Positions 22,552-32,270 of a DNA stretch of 64,000 bases are shown one piece after another; within the stretch, counting starts at the first letter, position 1, and every line of letters begins with the position of its first letter. The DNA is from Meghimatium bilineatum (lineage: Eukaryota > Mollusca > Gastropoda > Stylommatophora > Philomycidae). The stretch covers positions 3,497,147 to 3,561,146 of the forward strand of contig CM067307.1 of assembly GCA_034231615.1 (NCBI GenBank). The letters are read 5' to 3'. A program made the position numbers and the translations under genes. The notes beneath the pieces were generated by a model, which was not told the DNA's origin, searched no databases, and saw only the letters and a program-made list of their open reading frames with translations.

Positions 22552-22552
22552 C
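22190..22552 (+). mobile_element. LINE C-terminal tail with (GATA)n tail (+), copy 2
   Basis: Starts HVRNEEITRTVGTTSVVKYI, continues FGHLMRMNPNWPGQE and ARYRGKPRRKWTEGVT-type coding, then ends with nine GATA units (22,518-22,552). Same architecture as 18.20-18.53 kb. Frameshifts within every block. Confidence 0.8.
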
Positions 22553-22775
22553 TATAAATATGGACCGGTCGAACGACACACGGACAACAGCAACGAATAC
22601 ACTGCACAATTATATAAATTTCTCGAAAACTACAAATATTTTAACATCAGCATTTACCAGATGAACTTAGTGCTACAATGATCAAATATGTCTACTTGTT
22701 CACATAAATGACCATTTATGTCCAAAATCTGGTCATTTTGAATATAGAGGAAGGCCTGCAAGAAATAGGTCGTAT

Positions 22776-22995
22776 AAACCTGTAAAAATAATGTAAAATA
22801 TAACATAAACCTGTAAAAATAATGTCAAATATAACATAAACCTGTAAAAATAATGTAAAATATAACATAAACCTGTAAAAATAATGTAAAATATAACATA
22901 AACCTGTAAAAATAATGTAAAATATAACATAAACCTGTAACAATAATGTAAAATATAACATAAACCTGTAAAAATAATGTAAAATATAACATAAA
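22776..22995. repeat. 31-bp tandem repeat, 7 copies
   Basis: Unit AACCTGTAAAAATAATGTAA then AATATAACATA. The minus-strand frame across it is open only because of the repeat. It lies directly downstream of the candidate splice donor at 23,022. Confidence 0.95.
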
Positions 22996-23022
22996 CTACA
23001 AAAAAAAATTGCAAACGCTTAC

Positions 23023-23191
23023 CTGTAATGCTAGGTATATAAAGTCCATTAAGTGTACTCTCTGTTTGCCGGGGTCGGTAGCTCGCAGACATATCTCGAT
23101 TGACATTCGCCGTTTTGATGGCTTGTGTATGAACAGAATTCACAAAATATTTCTTTTTCATGAAATTATTTAACATAAATAAAGCGAACAC
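23023..23191 (-). CDS. Candidate protein-coding exon with splice donor (unrecognised)
   Basis: The minus strand is open from 23,191 and, after ANVNRDMSASYRPRQTEST and LNGLYIPSIT, runs into CAG|GTAAGC. This is a strong eukaryotic 5' splice donor (exon end 23,023, intron from 23,022, phase 1). The segment has balanced amino-acid composition, few AT-driven residues and no relative elsewhere in the window. Likely translation starts are the Met codons at 23,191 or at the MSAS position. A TATAAATA word lies at 23,212-23,219 and could serve either strand. The next exon would lie below 22.7 kb on the minus strand, or beyond the window, and I did not find it. I do not recognise the protein. Confidence 0.3.
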
Positions 23192-23850
23192 AACTACAGA
23201 CGAGCAAGCTGTATAAATAGATTATACTATCTCCATGGTAACATGATATCAAAAGCCGGGGAAAATTTCGAAAGCCTTTTCTTTAGTAGTGACTCCTCGC
23301 GATTATTGTCAAATCTGGAAACAAATCACAACTGCTTTAGAACAACACAGCCCGCATATATAAATAACAAGCGGTTCGTTCAACCGTCAACAACTAAAAG
23401 GCGATGTGGTTCCATTCGTTTGGGTCCGTTACAAAACCGAAAAAACACATACAAAAATAAAAGTTAAACCACTATAATTTGACATCAGTCACAGCACGGA
23501 GTATGGGAACCCGCGTGTATCATATATGAGAATTATTAACATATTTTCTGCACTTGTAAAATACTTGAGAAAAGTGTTACACATCCGAAATATATATATA
23601 TAAAACGTTACAGATTCAGCGAGAAACAACACATTTATAGCTCGTTTCATTTGCTTTGCCCTCAAACAAATTTAATTATCTGAGTAACCATCTGAAGTAA
23701 TGCCATTTTTGCATATTATGTTATTTTTGGTTAGAACCAACAAATTTATACTTTATATTTGTATATCAAGTTTTCTATGATCGAATGAAATCCTTTGATC
23801 TTTGTCTGCATAATAATTATTATGTCTCGAAAAAAAGTAGTTTTACCAAT
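23192..23850. other. Non-repetitive stretch, possible promoter region
   Basis: Relatively repeat-free. A 74-codon plus-strand frame (23,243-23,467) starts 23 bases after the TATAAATA word but has no recognisable motif. Treat as possible upstream region of the minus-strand candidate exon or as chance. Confidence 0.25.
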
Positions 23851-24015
23851 TTAGATACCCTTAAGGGCCAGATAAATGGAACAATACAACAGCTCATATA
23901 CACATGCACATATCACACAATGGCCATGGGTCAAAGGACATGAGCTCATGGACCACTGGATCAGCAGCCAACCAACAGACCAACCAACAAAACAACCAAC
24001 CAACCACCTTAGACA
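23850..24015. mobile_element. Short interspersed element with (AACC)n edge, inverted copy
   Basis: Reverse complement of the 27.19-27.31 kb element. It contains AGGGCCAGATAAATGGAACA, CAGCTCATA, CACAATGGCC, GGGTCAA.GG and ACTGGATCAGCAGCC, and ends in ACCAACCAACAAAACAACCA repeats. The AACC tract corresponds to the GGTT edge at 7.16 kb. Confidence 0.75.
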
Positions 24016-24620
24016 GATTCTTGGTGTTGATTAGACATAGACGAGTGTACTATTACAATAATGTGTACAACACATGTGGCTATGAATACTGGTTGAAGAA
24101 TATTTCTTAAGTGATCTGTATACGAGATACCTGTGACACTGTATCATTGATACTTAGTACGCTACCATACTGGGCCATCATTGATCGAATTATTCCATAT
24201 TGATCACCACTTTGCGGTTCAAAGATATCACATTGGAACGTTACTCCCTTGGTGTGAATTTAACATATCAAATTCTGCTATCCAAGGGTTCAATGTTCGT
24301 TTACGCATCCCTAAGACATGGCTAATCCTATTTTCTGGGTTTGAAATGTTTGTTTGTTTGAAAGCCTCAGAGATAGCGAGCGATTAGCTCTTGCTTCCTA
24401 TATGCAGTTGGGTGGGTTTTTTCTGAGCTTTCATTCATACCCAGGAGACTTCAGCTGTCGGCTTAGTGTAATGCCTATTAACAGGTTCTTCTACTCAGAA
24501 GGGGTATATATTTGTATAGATGACATGCTACATAGCTTCCATAAGAGAGCATGTCATCTACTAAGGTTTTCTGTTGTATGGGTGGTTTGTCTAGTGGACT
24601 ATTGGTGAGACCCACAGACG
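24016..24620. other. No recognisable gene
   Basis: Two overlapping plus-strand frames (24,181-24,387 and 24,354-24,608) lack family motifs. An inverted pair ATAGATGACATGCTACATAG / GAGAGCATGTCATCTA at 24.51-24.56 kb could form a hairpin. Confidence 0.35.
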
Positions 24621-24624
24621 CAAC

Positions 24625-24712
24625 CGCATGCGTGGCTACTATTTATATACTTTGAGTAGCCTTGGCTATTTTTGGCATGCAATTCCAAGTATATAAATAT
24701 TGGTCAACGAAA
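24625..24712. mobile_element. Short fold-back (MITE-like) element, copy 1
   Basis: Reads ACTATTTATATACTT...GCCTTGGCTATTTTTGGCATGC...AAGTATATAAATATTGGTCAA. Its ends are inverted relatives of each other (TATTTATATACTT against AAGTATATAAATA). A second copy lies in inverted orientation at 32,463-32,548. Partial ends with the same word are at 41.36 and 55.33 kb. No coding, as expected for a MITE. Confidence 0.6.
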
Positions 24713-24954
24713 AACTGGGAATAATCAAGAAAAGTAAGGAATGAAGACCTTCTGTTAGAAAGTTTGTGGTACTCTGTTGATAGCCACTGTTATATGTGAA
24801 TGCCCCCCCCCCCCTTACGACCATGTCTGTTGACATAATCGTTACTACATGATGTTGAATTTCTTCCCCCCCCCCCCCCCTACAACAATTTAGCCAATGA
24901 AACAATGTATTCTCCTCTCTTCATATATAATTTATAATGCCGTGTGATGTATTA

Positions 24955-25110
24955 GATTATAAATCATATATGCAGAGAGGAGAAGCAGAAATAAGATATA
25001 GGGGTAGACCTAGAGTACACTGGATCGACAACATCAAAGAGACATTACACGAACACCAAATAACATTATCTGAAGCTGCCAGAAAAGCGAGAACAAAAGC
25101 ATTGTATTTC
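24955..25110 (+). mobile_element. LINE C-terminal tail fragment (+)
   Basis: The plus strand encodes YRGRPRVHWIDNIKETLHEH then QITLSEAARKARTKALYFD before a stop. This is the 'GRPR..WIDNIKETL' segment near the end of many LINE ORF2 proteins. Only about 45 codons remain. Two long cytosine runs lie just upstream at 24,805 and 24,865. Confidence 0.75.
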
Positions 25111-25364
25111 GATTGACACCCGTAAAGTGTAAAAGAGGAATGAAAGACTCCTCATTCCTCACATGGCTTCTTCCTGTTCTGAATATAATGAATTGATTAA
25201 AACGTGACAACTTATCGATCTCTAGAAGGATGAGGTAGTGAAGTGACAGAGGTGGACATGAAGCAGATTTTGTCAAAAATAAAAGCTATAATATCAGCTG
25301 TCCTGATCTTCAGCTTCTTCTAGTTCGTAGTTTTAACATGTCTACCCAGCAGGTCAAGTTTTCT

Positions 25365-25610
25365 TAACAAATGTTGATGTACTTTAAAACTCCTCAGTAC
25401 TCCCATACAGCTTTCTGTGGATATCCATCTCTGTGGGCAAGTATTTCTCCCTTAACTGGTTTAGTATATTGCCGTGTTGCAGGACCGATAATTCCCAGGC
25501 ATCACCAAAAACATCCACTTTCTAAACAAGAAGTTGCGAGTGGGATTCGAACATACGACCTCTTGAGAACAATGCAAATGACTTAAGCACTACACCAGGG
25601 AGACCCCGAA
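25365..25610 (-). mobile_element. tRNA-derived SINE (-)
   Basis: Minus-strand 25,605-25,536 looks like a tRNA head: A-box-like TGGTGTAGTGCTTAAG 8 bases in, and B-box-like TGTTCGAATCC near the end, about 70 nt in all. Stems are mismatched, so it is not a working tRNA gene. The body continues to about 25,365 with no coding. RNA polymerase III heads like this define tRNA-type SINEs (family knowledge). Confidence 0.6.
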
Positions 25611-26045
25611 TATCTTTAAAACGTTACTATCTCCGATAAAGTCAAAGCGGTGTATGTAAATCGTTGCAGAAAGGAATAAATAAGTCTCCAAAAATATATA
25701 TGTTGTGTTTACAAGTGATATACAAACGGCTTACCATAGAAACGTGGATTCATTCTCAATGAAGCGCGTCTTGAACTTTATTTTCCTAACTCTTCTAATT
25801 CTTGTTTGTAGAGAATCACGCTATCATATTCAGAGAATTTAGTCGCTTAGTCTTCTGCGATTACCATATTTGTTTCGATCGTGCGCGTTTTAGTATCAAG
25901 TGGGCGTGTTGTTGTTTTTTTTGTACAAAAAATTATTTGGTAAGTTTTTAATTTACTTGATTCGCTTATTTGCAAATTATAGTGTCTTGTTTTGAAATTA
26001 GGATTACCGTTTAGGGGCATATCACAAAAGGGAGCTCATTATTAA
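25611..26045. other. No recognisable gene
   Basis: AT-rich sequence with no supported feature. Confidence 0.4.
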
Positions 26046-26049
26046 TATA

Positions 26050-26262
26050 ATAAAAGAAGTAATCATTATTTTTGGATATTCCATGGAAACAAGTAATCAT
26101 TATTTTTGTATATTCCATGGAAACAAGTAATCATTATTTGTGGATATTCCATGGAAACAAGTAATCATTATTTGTGGATATTCCATGGAAACAAGTAATC
26201 ATTATTTGTGGATATTCCATGGAAACAAGTAATCATTATTTGTAGATATTCCATGGAACAAT
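26050..26262. repeat. 34-bp tandem repeat, 6 copies
   Basis: Unit ATTCCATGGAAACAAGTAAT then CATTATTTGTGGAT; the copies carry single substitutions (TTTGGA, TGTGGA, TGTAGA). Confidence 0.94.
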
Positions 26263-26369
26263 CTATGTCAATCACTTAAACAACAAAATACTGTTTAGAC
26301 GAGACAGAGTTCCAACTTGATTGAAGAGAAACATTTCTCAATAAGTAACCAGTGCCGATACCAAACTTT

Positions 26370-27420
26370 TTTTTAAAGCAGATTATAACAAATGCCGATA
26401 ATATTTATAGTAGATTTTATCAAAAAGTGATAGTTTTTATGGTAGATTATATCAAATAGCGATCGTTTTTATAGTAAATTATATAAATTACCGATAGTGT
26501 TTATAGTAGATTATATCAAATAGCGATAGTGTTTATAGTAGATTATATCAAATACCGTTAGTGTTTATAGTAGAGTATTTCAAATACGGATAGTTTTTAT
26601 AGTAGATTACATCAAATAACGATAGTTTTTATAGAAGATTATATCAAATAGCAATAATTTGTATAGTAGATTGTGTCAAATACCGATATTGTTTATAGTA
26701 GATTAAATCAAATAGCGATATCTTTTATAGTAGATTATTTCAAATACGGATAGTTTTTATAGTAGATTATATCAAATATCAATAATTTGTATAATAGATT
26801 ATATCAAATGCGGATAGATTTTATAGTAGATTATATCAAGTACCGATAGCTTTTGTAGTAGATTATTTCAAATAACGATAGTTTTTATTATAGATTATAT
26901 AAATTACCGATAGTTTCTATAGTAGATTATATCAAATAGTGACGTTTTTATGGTAGATTATATCAAATACCGAGAGTTTTTATGGTAGATTATTTAAATT
27001 ACCGATATTTGTTATAGTAGATTATATCAAATACGGATAGTTTTTATAGTAGATTATATCAAGTACCGATAGCTTTTATAGTAGATTATTTCAAATAACG
27101 ATAGTTTTTATAGTAGATTATATCAAATAACGATATTGTTTATAGCAGATTATATCAAATAGCGCTAGTTTTTATAGTAAATTATATGGTTGCTGATCCA
27201 GCGGTCCATGGGCTCATGCCCGTTGACCCAAAGCCATTGTGTGATATATGCATGTGTTTATGAGCTGTTGTTTTATTTCATATAATGTGTTCTATTTATC
27301 TGGCCCTGGAGAGAAGTAGATTATATCAAATACCGATAATTTTTATAGTAGATTATATCAAATAGCGATAATTTTTATAGTAGATTATATCAAATAGCGA
27401 TAGTTTTGCTTCACGGATTT
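26370..27420. repeat. 32-bp minisatellite, about 28 units, split by an insertion
   Basis: Unit GATAGTTTTTATAGTAGATT then ATATCAAATACC, with much point variation (AGCG/ACCG/ACGG classes). The array is interrupted at 27,187-27,316 by a short interspersed element and then resumes for three more units. Confidence 0.94.
27187..27316. mobile_element. Short interspersed element inserted in the 32-bp array
   Basis: Foreign 130-bp block beginning GGTTGCTGATCCAGCGGTCC and ending TTTATCTGGCCCTGGAGAGA, with repeat units on both sides (AGTAAATTATAT left, AGTAGATTATAT right). Copies at 7.16 kb and, inverted, 23.85-24.01 kb show it is mobile. Confidence 0.8.
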
Positions 27421-27544
27421 GACTGGTAATGTCCCACAATCTTATGTTGCATTAGGGAAAATTCTTAATAGTTTTAACAGACAAATACTGGCCGGCAGGG
27501 AATTTACCAACCCTCGGTACTCACATGAAAAGAATATAGATGAA

Positions 27545-28200
27545 CTGCAGCAAATTAACATATCTAACGTTCTTTAGCGTGTGCATATTCCCATTCACGA
27601 CGTATTTATGTGAATCTTGGATGATCACCAATAAGATGAGACAAAATGTCAACGTATGAAACACAATGTTACAGTATAATTACTAGAATACAATGGAACA
27701 AACAGATTACAGATAGGGACATTTTGAGAAAATTGAATATACAAGAAAACTGGCTAAACAATGAAGTTCTCTATAGAAAAATTACAATATTTTGGTCATA
27801 TCAAAAGACAGCATAAAGAGAGATATAATGGAGGGGATGATGCCAGGGCAAGAAAAAAGAGGTAAATCACAACGAAGATTAGGTATTAGGTATGTTGATT
27901 ATCATCTTCGCACACCGGACACTTCCATAGGTGCTCCGATCTCCGCTTCAGTAAATCTCTCAGGATATAACGGCTGATTGTTCCGTTTCTTTGTTGGTTC
28001 ACTACTCTTTTTGAAATCTTTGTCATGGGTTCTCTTCGGGCCACGCCCATCCTCACTCGCAATTCTTGCATTCTTGATATTGACTCATGCTTATTCATTT
28101 CAAAATTCTCTGATCGTGAGGACTCGCAGTGAGTACAAAGAAGATTAACAAACGATATCAAAAAACAACTGAACATGATACAGACGCACAAAGGTTAGTT
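27545..28200 (+). mobile_element. LINE C-terminal region (+), interrupted by another LINE
   Basis: The plus strand reads TTYLCESWMITNKMRQNVNV, then CYSIITRIQWNKQITDRDIL, RKLNIQENWLNNEVL, ISKDSIKRDIMEGMMPG and KSQRRL up to 27,881. After the insert (27,882-28,139) it resumes as TNDIKKQLNM. The join 'RRL-TNDIKKQLN' matches the usual (R)RRW.DDIKEWL motif of LINE tails. Decay follows into a 28-bp array at 28.2 kb. Confidence 0.82.
27882..28139 (-). mobile_element. 5'-truncated LINE 3' end (tail family T), inserted in a LINE
   Basis: The minus strand encodes ISRMQELRVRMGVARREPMT then KISKRVVNQQRNGTISRYIL and LLKRRSEHLWKCPVCEDDN, followed by a non-coding end with AACATACCTAATACCTAA. It is flanked by GAAGATTA at 27,874-27,881 and 28,140-28,147, a target-site duplication. 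The same tail occurs at 30.69, 38.44 and 43.29 kb on this strand. In the 43.3 kb copy it follows an RNase H domain, so this is the ORF2 C-terminus of an RNase H-bearing LINE. Confidence 0.85.
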
Positions 28201-28204
28201 CTCA

Positions 28205-28318
28205 GGATCTGCAGGAGTTTGGAAAGTTATCAGGATCGGCAGAAGTTTGGAAAGTTCTCAGGATCGGCAGGAGTTTGGAAAGTTCTCAGGATCGGCAGGA
28301 CTTTGGAAAGTATATGAA
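28205..28318. repeat. ~28-bp tandem repeat, about 4 copies
   Basis: Unit TTCTCAGGATCGGCAGGAGT then TTGGAAAG, directly after the LINE coding. Copies differ at two or three bases. Confidence 0.9.
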
Positions 28319-28319
28319 G

Positions 28320-28780
28320 ATAACTACATTATGTCCAGGATATGCTACCTGAAGGTGGTACTTGAAGTGAGTGTTTTATCTATTTCTTATGTAATTCTGT
28401 TTCGAGAGTAATTGGTTATGATCTGACGTCATTGCTTTCTGGAAAAACTCAAAATGTGTTCAGTATTAACAATTCGATGTCCAAATATATGACACGCTTC
28501 ACACGCATAATTATGTGGCTCTTCATACGCCTCATTTGAGACAGGCCCAGCAAATTTCATACAGTGGAATCCCTGTATAACGCATGAGTCTATAACAAAA
28601 ACCCCTATATAACAACACTTTTCAAAATCTCCATTTTTATTTATAATTTATAGTTTATACTGTATATAACTTATTGTATAAATATTAGCACTCCAGTTCT
28701 CCTATTGACTTGCTAGGTCTATCATAGAATCTGACTCGGCAGGAGCGCAAAATTTTACATCATCAAGGCCAGATTTTTTT
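28320..28780. other. No recognisable gene
   Basis: AT-rich sequence without coding or RNA signal. Confidence 0.4.
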
Positions 28781-29332
28781 ATTCAGCAGAGAAAATCATC
28801 ACATATGAGATAAGGTGTTTCAGAAAATCAGCTATGGTCACCAAACTAGACGGAGTAAGATACGAGGATATCCGGAAAAGAAGTAGGAATAATGCCTTGT
28901 ATCGAATATAGAACGTCAGTAGATAAGTGGTTTGGTCACCTTGTATCGAATATAGAACGTCAGTAGATAAGTGGTTTGGTCACCTTGTATCGAATATAGA
29001 ACGTCAGTAGATAAGTGGTTTGGTCACCTTGTGAGAATATAGAACGTCAGTAGATAAGTGGTTTGGTCACCTTGTGAGAATGGATCCAAGACAATTACCA
29101 CTGAGCGCTTATAACAAATTATCATCTGGATACAGAGCCAAAGGAAGACAGAGAAAGAGATGGATCGATAACATCACGACCACCCTCCACAAACATGGAC
29201 TCAGTACGACTCAGGCATCACATCTGACCTTGAACAGAAACTTACAGCTCCCACCTCTACGCTTAACGGCAAGTGTTGATGATTTCAACCATCATCCACT
29301 GGGGAATAGACAATAGACTGTATATAACATAT
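28780..29332 (+). mobile_element. LINE C-terminal region (+) containing a 44-bp tandem expansion
   Basis: The plus strand reads YEIRCFRKSAMVTKLDGVRY, EDIRKRSRNN, then the tandem block, then WFGHLVRMDPRQLPLSAYNK and GRQRKRWIDNITTTLHKHG. It ends LNRNLQLPPLRLTASVDDFN with HHPLGNRQ and a stop at about 29,316. It is the best copy of the tail family also found at 8.6 and 13.4 kb. The 80-codon frame 29,074-29,316 is intact. Confidence 0.85.
28906..29078. repeat. 44-bp tandem repeat inside LINE coding, 4 copies
   Basis: Unit CTTGTATCGAATATAGAACG then TCAGTAGATAAGTGGTTTGG and TCAC. Each unit carries the KWFGHLV codons, so one stretch of the LINE frame was duplicated in tandem; 44 is not a multiple of three, so the expansion breaks the frame. 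Confidence 0.93.
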
Positions 29333-29690
29333 TCATCTGATATTACATACATATGTCATCTGTCTGGACCAAGTTGTTAGAACGGGATTACAATGTAAAA
29401 AATCCTGACGTCATCTCAGTTACTCAACCTACGAGAATCTTTGCTTTTGTCAGAAATGGTGTCGGTTGTCAAGAGTTACCTGCTACAATCACGTGGATTA
29501 CTTTATCATCATCACCATCATCATCATCAATTCCTTCAACCTTAGTCTACTTGCATCATCCTCTGCTAACAGTACTAATATCTAGCTATCTATACGCTGT
29601 ATTCTTTGTTTGCTTTGCGCCGTCAGGGGTGGGGAGTTCTCTGGAGATGGCCTTAATGTGTGCTGTTTGTAAAAATTCTTGAGACTAACG
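29333..29690. other. No recognisable gene
   Basis: A 109-codon plus-strand frame (29,353-29,682) includes a TCATCATCA-encoded serine run; no motif recognised. Confidence 0.3.
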
Positions 29691-29700
29691 AGAACTGAAC

Positions 29701-29842
29701 CAGTCCGTTCAAAGTCACCAAATCGCCTAGCAACTATTGAACACGCGTTCTTCCGTACTCGACTAACCGCATCTCCAAAAAAAAAAGATGCGATTTCATC
29801 AAGCCATTCAAACCGTGCACACAAAGTCACCAGAACGGACTG
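29701..29842. mobile_element. Possible small inverted-repeat element
   Basis: CAGTCCGTTC at 29,701-29,710 is perfectly inverted as GAACGGACTG at 29,833-29,842. AAAGTCACCA sits just inside each end in direct orientation, and an internal palindrome GCATCT(CC)A10GATGC lies at 29,768-29,793. No transposase. No second copy in the window, so assignment as a MITE is tentative. Confidence 0.4.
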
Positions 29843-29989
29843 ATCGAGACAAGGACTATTACAACAACAACAAACATCCCGTACTGGTATTGAAATATCC
29901 TCAGTAACAACAAACATATAACATAATATCCGTATTAGTTATACAAGGGCCGATAGGTCTTCTTGTAAACATGGATAACATATATAGAC

Positions 29990-32270
29990 AATATAATTTT
30001 GCTTTGAATAATTGTTTATACAAGTAAATATAAGTGCTGTTTGTAAGCTTGTTCCTGTGGTTTCTTTGATTTCTGTGATCCATCTTTTACATGGTCTGCC
30101 TCTTGCTTTATAATCGTTATGTTGTTATGTCTATGTGTCATAGTCATCTGTGGCATGCTGTCTGTCGGAAGTCTGGGAGCGTGTGAAAACCACTTGATCT
30201 GCTGTCTTTTGATGTGTTCCAACACTGGTATTGTTTTGTTTATCTGTCTGATGTTATAGTTTCTAATTTCATATCTTAATGACAGTCCCAGTATTCTTCA
30301 TCGACATGTCATTTATGTTGTCATTATTTTTCTTTTGTCTTGTGCTATTATGTCCAGGTTTGGCACTGGTAGCATAGTGATAGAATAATAATAATCTTGT
30401 ATAATGCAACTTTAGTGTCTATGTTTACATTTTTGTTCTTAAAAATACGTGTCATCTGTCCTATGATATGCTATGTTTTGTTGCATCTATTTTGTATCTC
30501 CTTGCTGTTTTTCCCTTCACTCGATATAATGCTTCCTAAGTAAGCGAACACCCTTACCTGTTTACGGTGTTTTTTATCGATGGAGATAGTGATATTTCTT
30601 TCTTTCATTGCTATTGCCATTATTTCGGTCTTTTCAATATTAATCTTCATGCTGAATTTTCGAAATATTGTGTATGAGTCTGTTCATTAGGTATTAGGTA
30701 TGTTGATTATCTTCTTTGCACACCGGACACATCTATAGGTGCTCAGATCTCCGCTTCAGTAAATCTTTCATGGTATAACGGCTGATGGTTCCGGTTCTAT
30801 GTTGGTTCACTGCGCTTTTTGAAATCTTTGTGGGGGGTTCTCTACGGACCACGTCCATCCTCACCCTCACTTCGCGCATTCTCGATATTGACTCATCATA
30901 AGTCTGTTCATATGTACTTGCAATTTTTTTTCTGATGTCGCTATTAGTACATGGTCGTCTGCAACGAGTAATTCGTTCAATTTGTCTTTCGTGTTATCTT
31001 CATCGCTGGTACTTGTTAGTTTACAGATGTGATCGATATGTGTTATAAAAAGTAGAGGGGATAGGACACATCCCTGACGAACTCCTGATTGAATGTGGAA
31101 CTTATTGGACACTCCTGCATTTGTTCTTACTTCACATTGGCTATTAGCACAAATGCCCTTGCATATATTTATTAAATGTTCTGGTACTCCGTATATTGAT
31201 AGTGTTTTCCATAGCTGTTGTCTTTCTACTCTGAAAAAGGCCTTTGCTTGGTCTATGAATGCGACATATAATTCTGTGTTGTTTTCTGTGGCTTTTTATG
31301 TTAGTTGTCTAAGATTAAAGATATCATCCTTACAGCTTTTATTTTTACGGAAGCCCATCTGGGTGTTTTTAAGTTGTGGTTCAATGTATAATCTTAATCG
31401 TTGTTCTAATATTTTGTTTCAAAATTTTCCTGTGTGGCTTAGTTAGGATATCTCTCTGTATTTTGTGCAATCTCTCTTACTGCCATTTTCTTCCATATGG
31501 GAATGATTGTCGCGTTTCTCCAGTCTCTTGGTGTTTTTTGTTTGTTCTATATTACATTGAAAAGTCTGTTACGCCATTCTTTCCCGCTCTCTGCAGCTGC
31601 TTTGTTAAGTTCTGTTTGTATGTTATAAGAGCCTGCTGCTGTGTTTATTGTTCCTTTGTTTATTGCATTTTCATTTCCGATAGTAGTATATTTGGTTCTA
31701 GGTTCGCTGCTGTAGTGTTTATTGTTGTGTCTCTTTCTCCTTCTTTATTTTCAGTAGTTCTTTGAAATATTGTTGCCATCTTTCCATTATTTGCTTCGGT
31801 TCTTTTAGTAAATTACCGTTTTCGTCATTTATTATTTCTGTTGAATCATATATATCTTCTTTGTTTCTCATCTTCTTAATTTTCTTGTAGAACCTCTATT
31901 ATGCATTTTTATAATGCATTTTTGAGCATGTCTCCATATTCTTTCCATGAGTTGATTTTAGCAGTTTTAATAATTTTCTTGACATTTATTTTTGCTATCT
32001 TGTATTCTATGTAATCTACTTGGTTTATACTTTTGATCCATTTCTTATATTTCTGTTTATTTTCTCTTGTGTCGCTTTTTACTTCTTCATTTCACCATGC
32101 TGTTATTTTTTGTTTCTTTACGCTGTTGATCTTGTATCCGCAGGATTCTCCTGGTACGTGTGTGATAGTGTGTTTGAATAATTCTTCTTCTTCTTCTGTT
32201 GTTTTAATATCTACTGGTAGTTTCTCGAAATTTTCTGTGATTTTTGTGTGTGTAATGCTCCCTTACTAAG
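29990..32270 (-). mobile_element. Largest LINE remnant: linker, reverse transcriptase and tail (-), with an insertion
   Basis: Reading down the minus strand from about 32.27 kb: linker (NEEVK.ATQEK, ENQEDEKQRRYI), MATIFQRTTENKEGERDTTI then TTAANLEPNILLSE, fingers and EDWRN.TIIP equivalents, SRKTTAMENTINI, then SNKFHIQSGVRQGCVLSPLL (motif B, 31.1 kb), ELLVADDHVLIATS (motif C with VADD, 30.95 kb). After the insert at 30,688-30,900 the frame continues MNRLIHNISKIQ, GVRLLRKHYRVKGKTARRYK and KRQQIKWFSHAPRLPTDSMP, ending RPCKRWITEIKETTG at about 30.05 kb. Same family as 4.10-4.90 kb. Many stops; dead. Confidence 0.87.
30688..30900 (-). mobile_element. 5'-truncated LINE 3' end (tail family T) inserted in the larger LINE
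   Basis: The minus strand gives ISRMREVRVRMDVVRREPPT, KISKSAVNQHRTGTISRYTM, then KRRSEHL.MCPVC, then the CATACCTAATACCTAATG end. Flanking AGTCTGTTCAT at 30,677-30,687 and 30,901-30,911 is an 11-bp target-site duplication. Nearly collinear with the insert at 27.88 kb. Confidence 0.9.

Noticed and set aside
25536..25605. Functional tRNA gene on the minus strand.
   Set aside because: T-arm and acceptor stems do not pair, and the sequence continues into a SINE-like body.
29353..29682. 109-codon frame as a host gene.
   Set aside because: No motif, contains a simple-repeat serine run, and no splice or promoter context was convincing.
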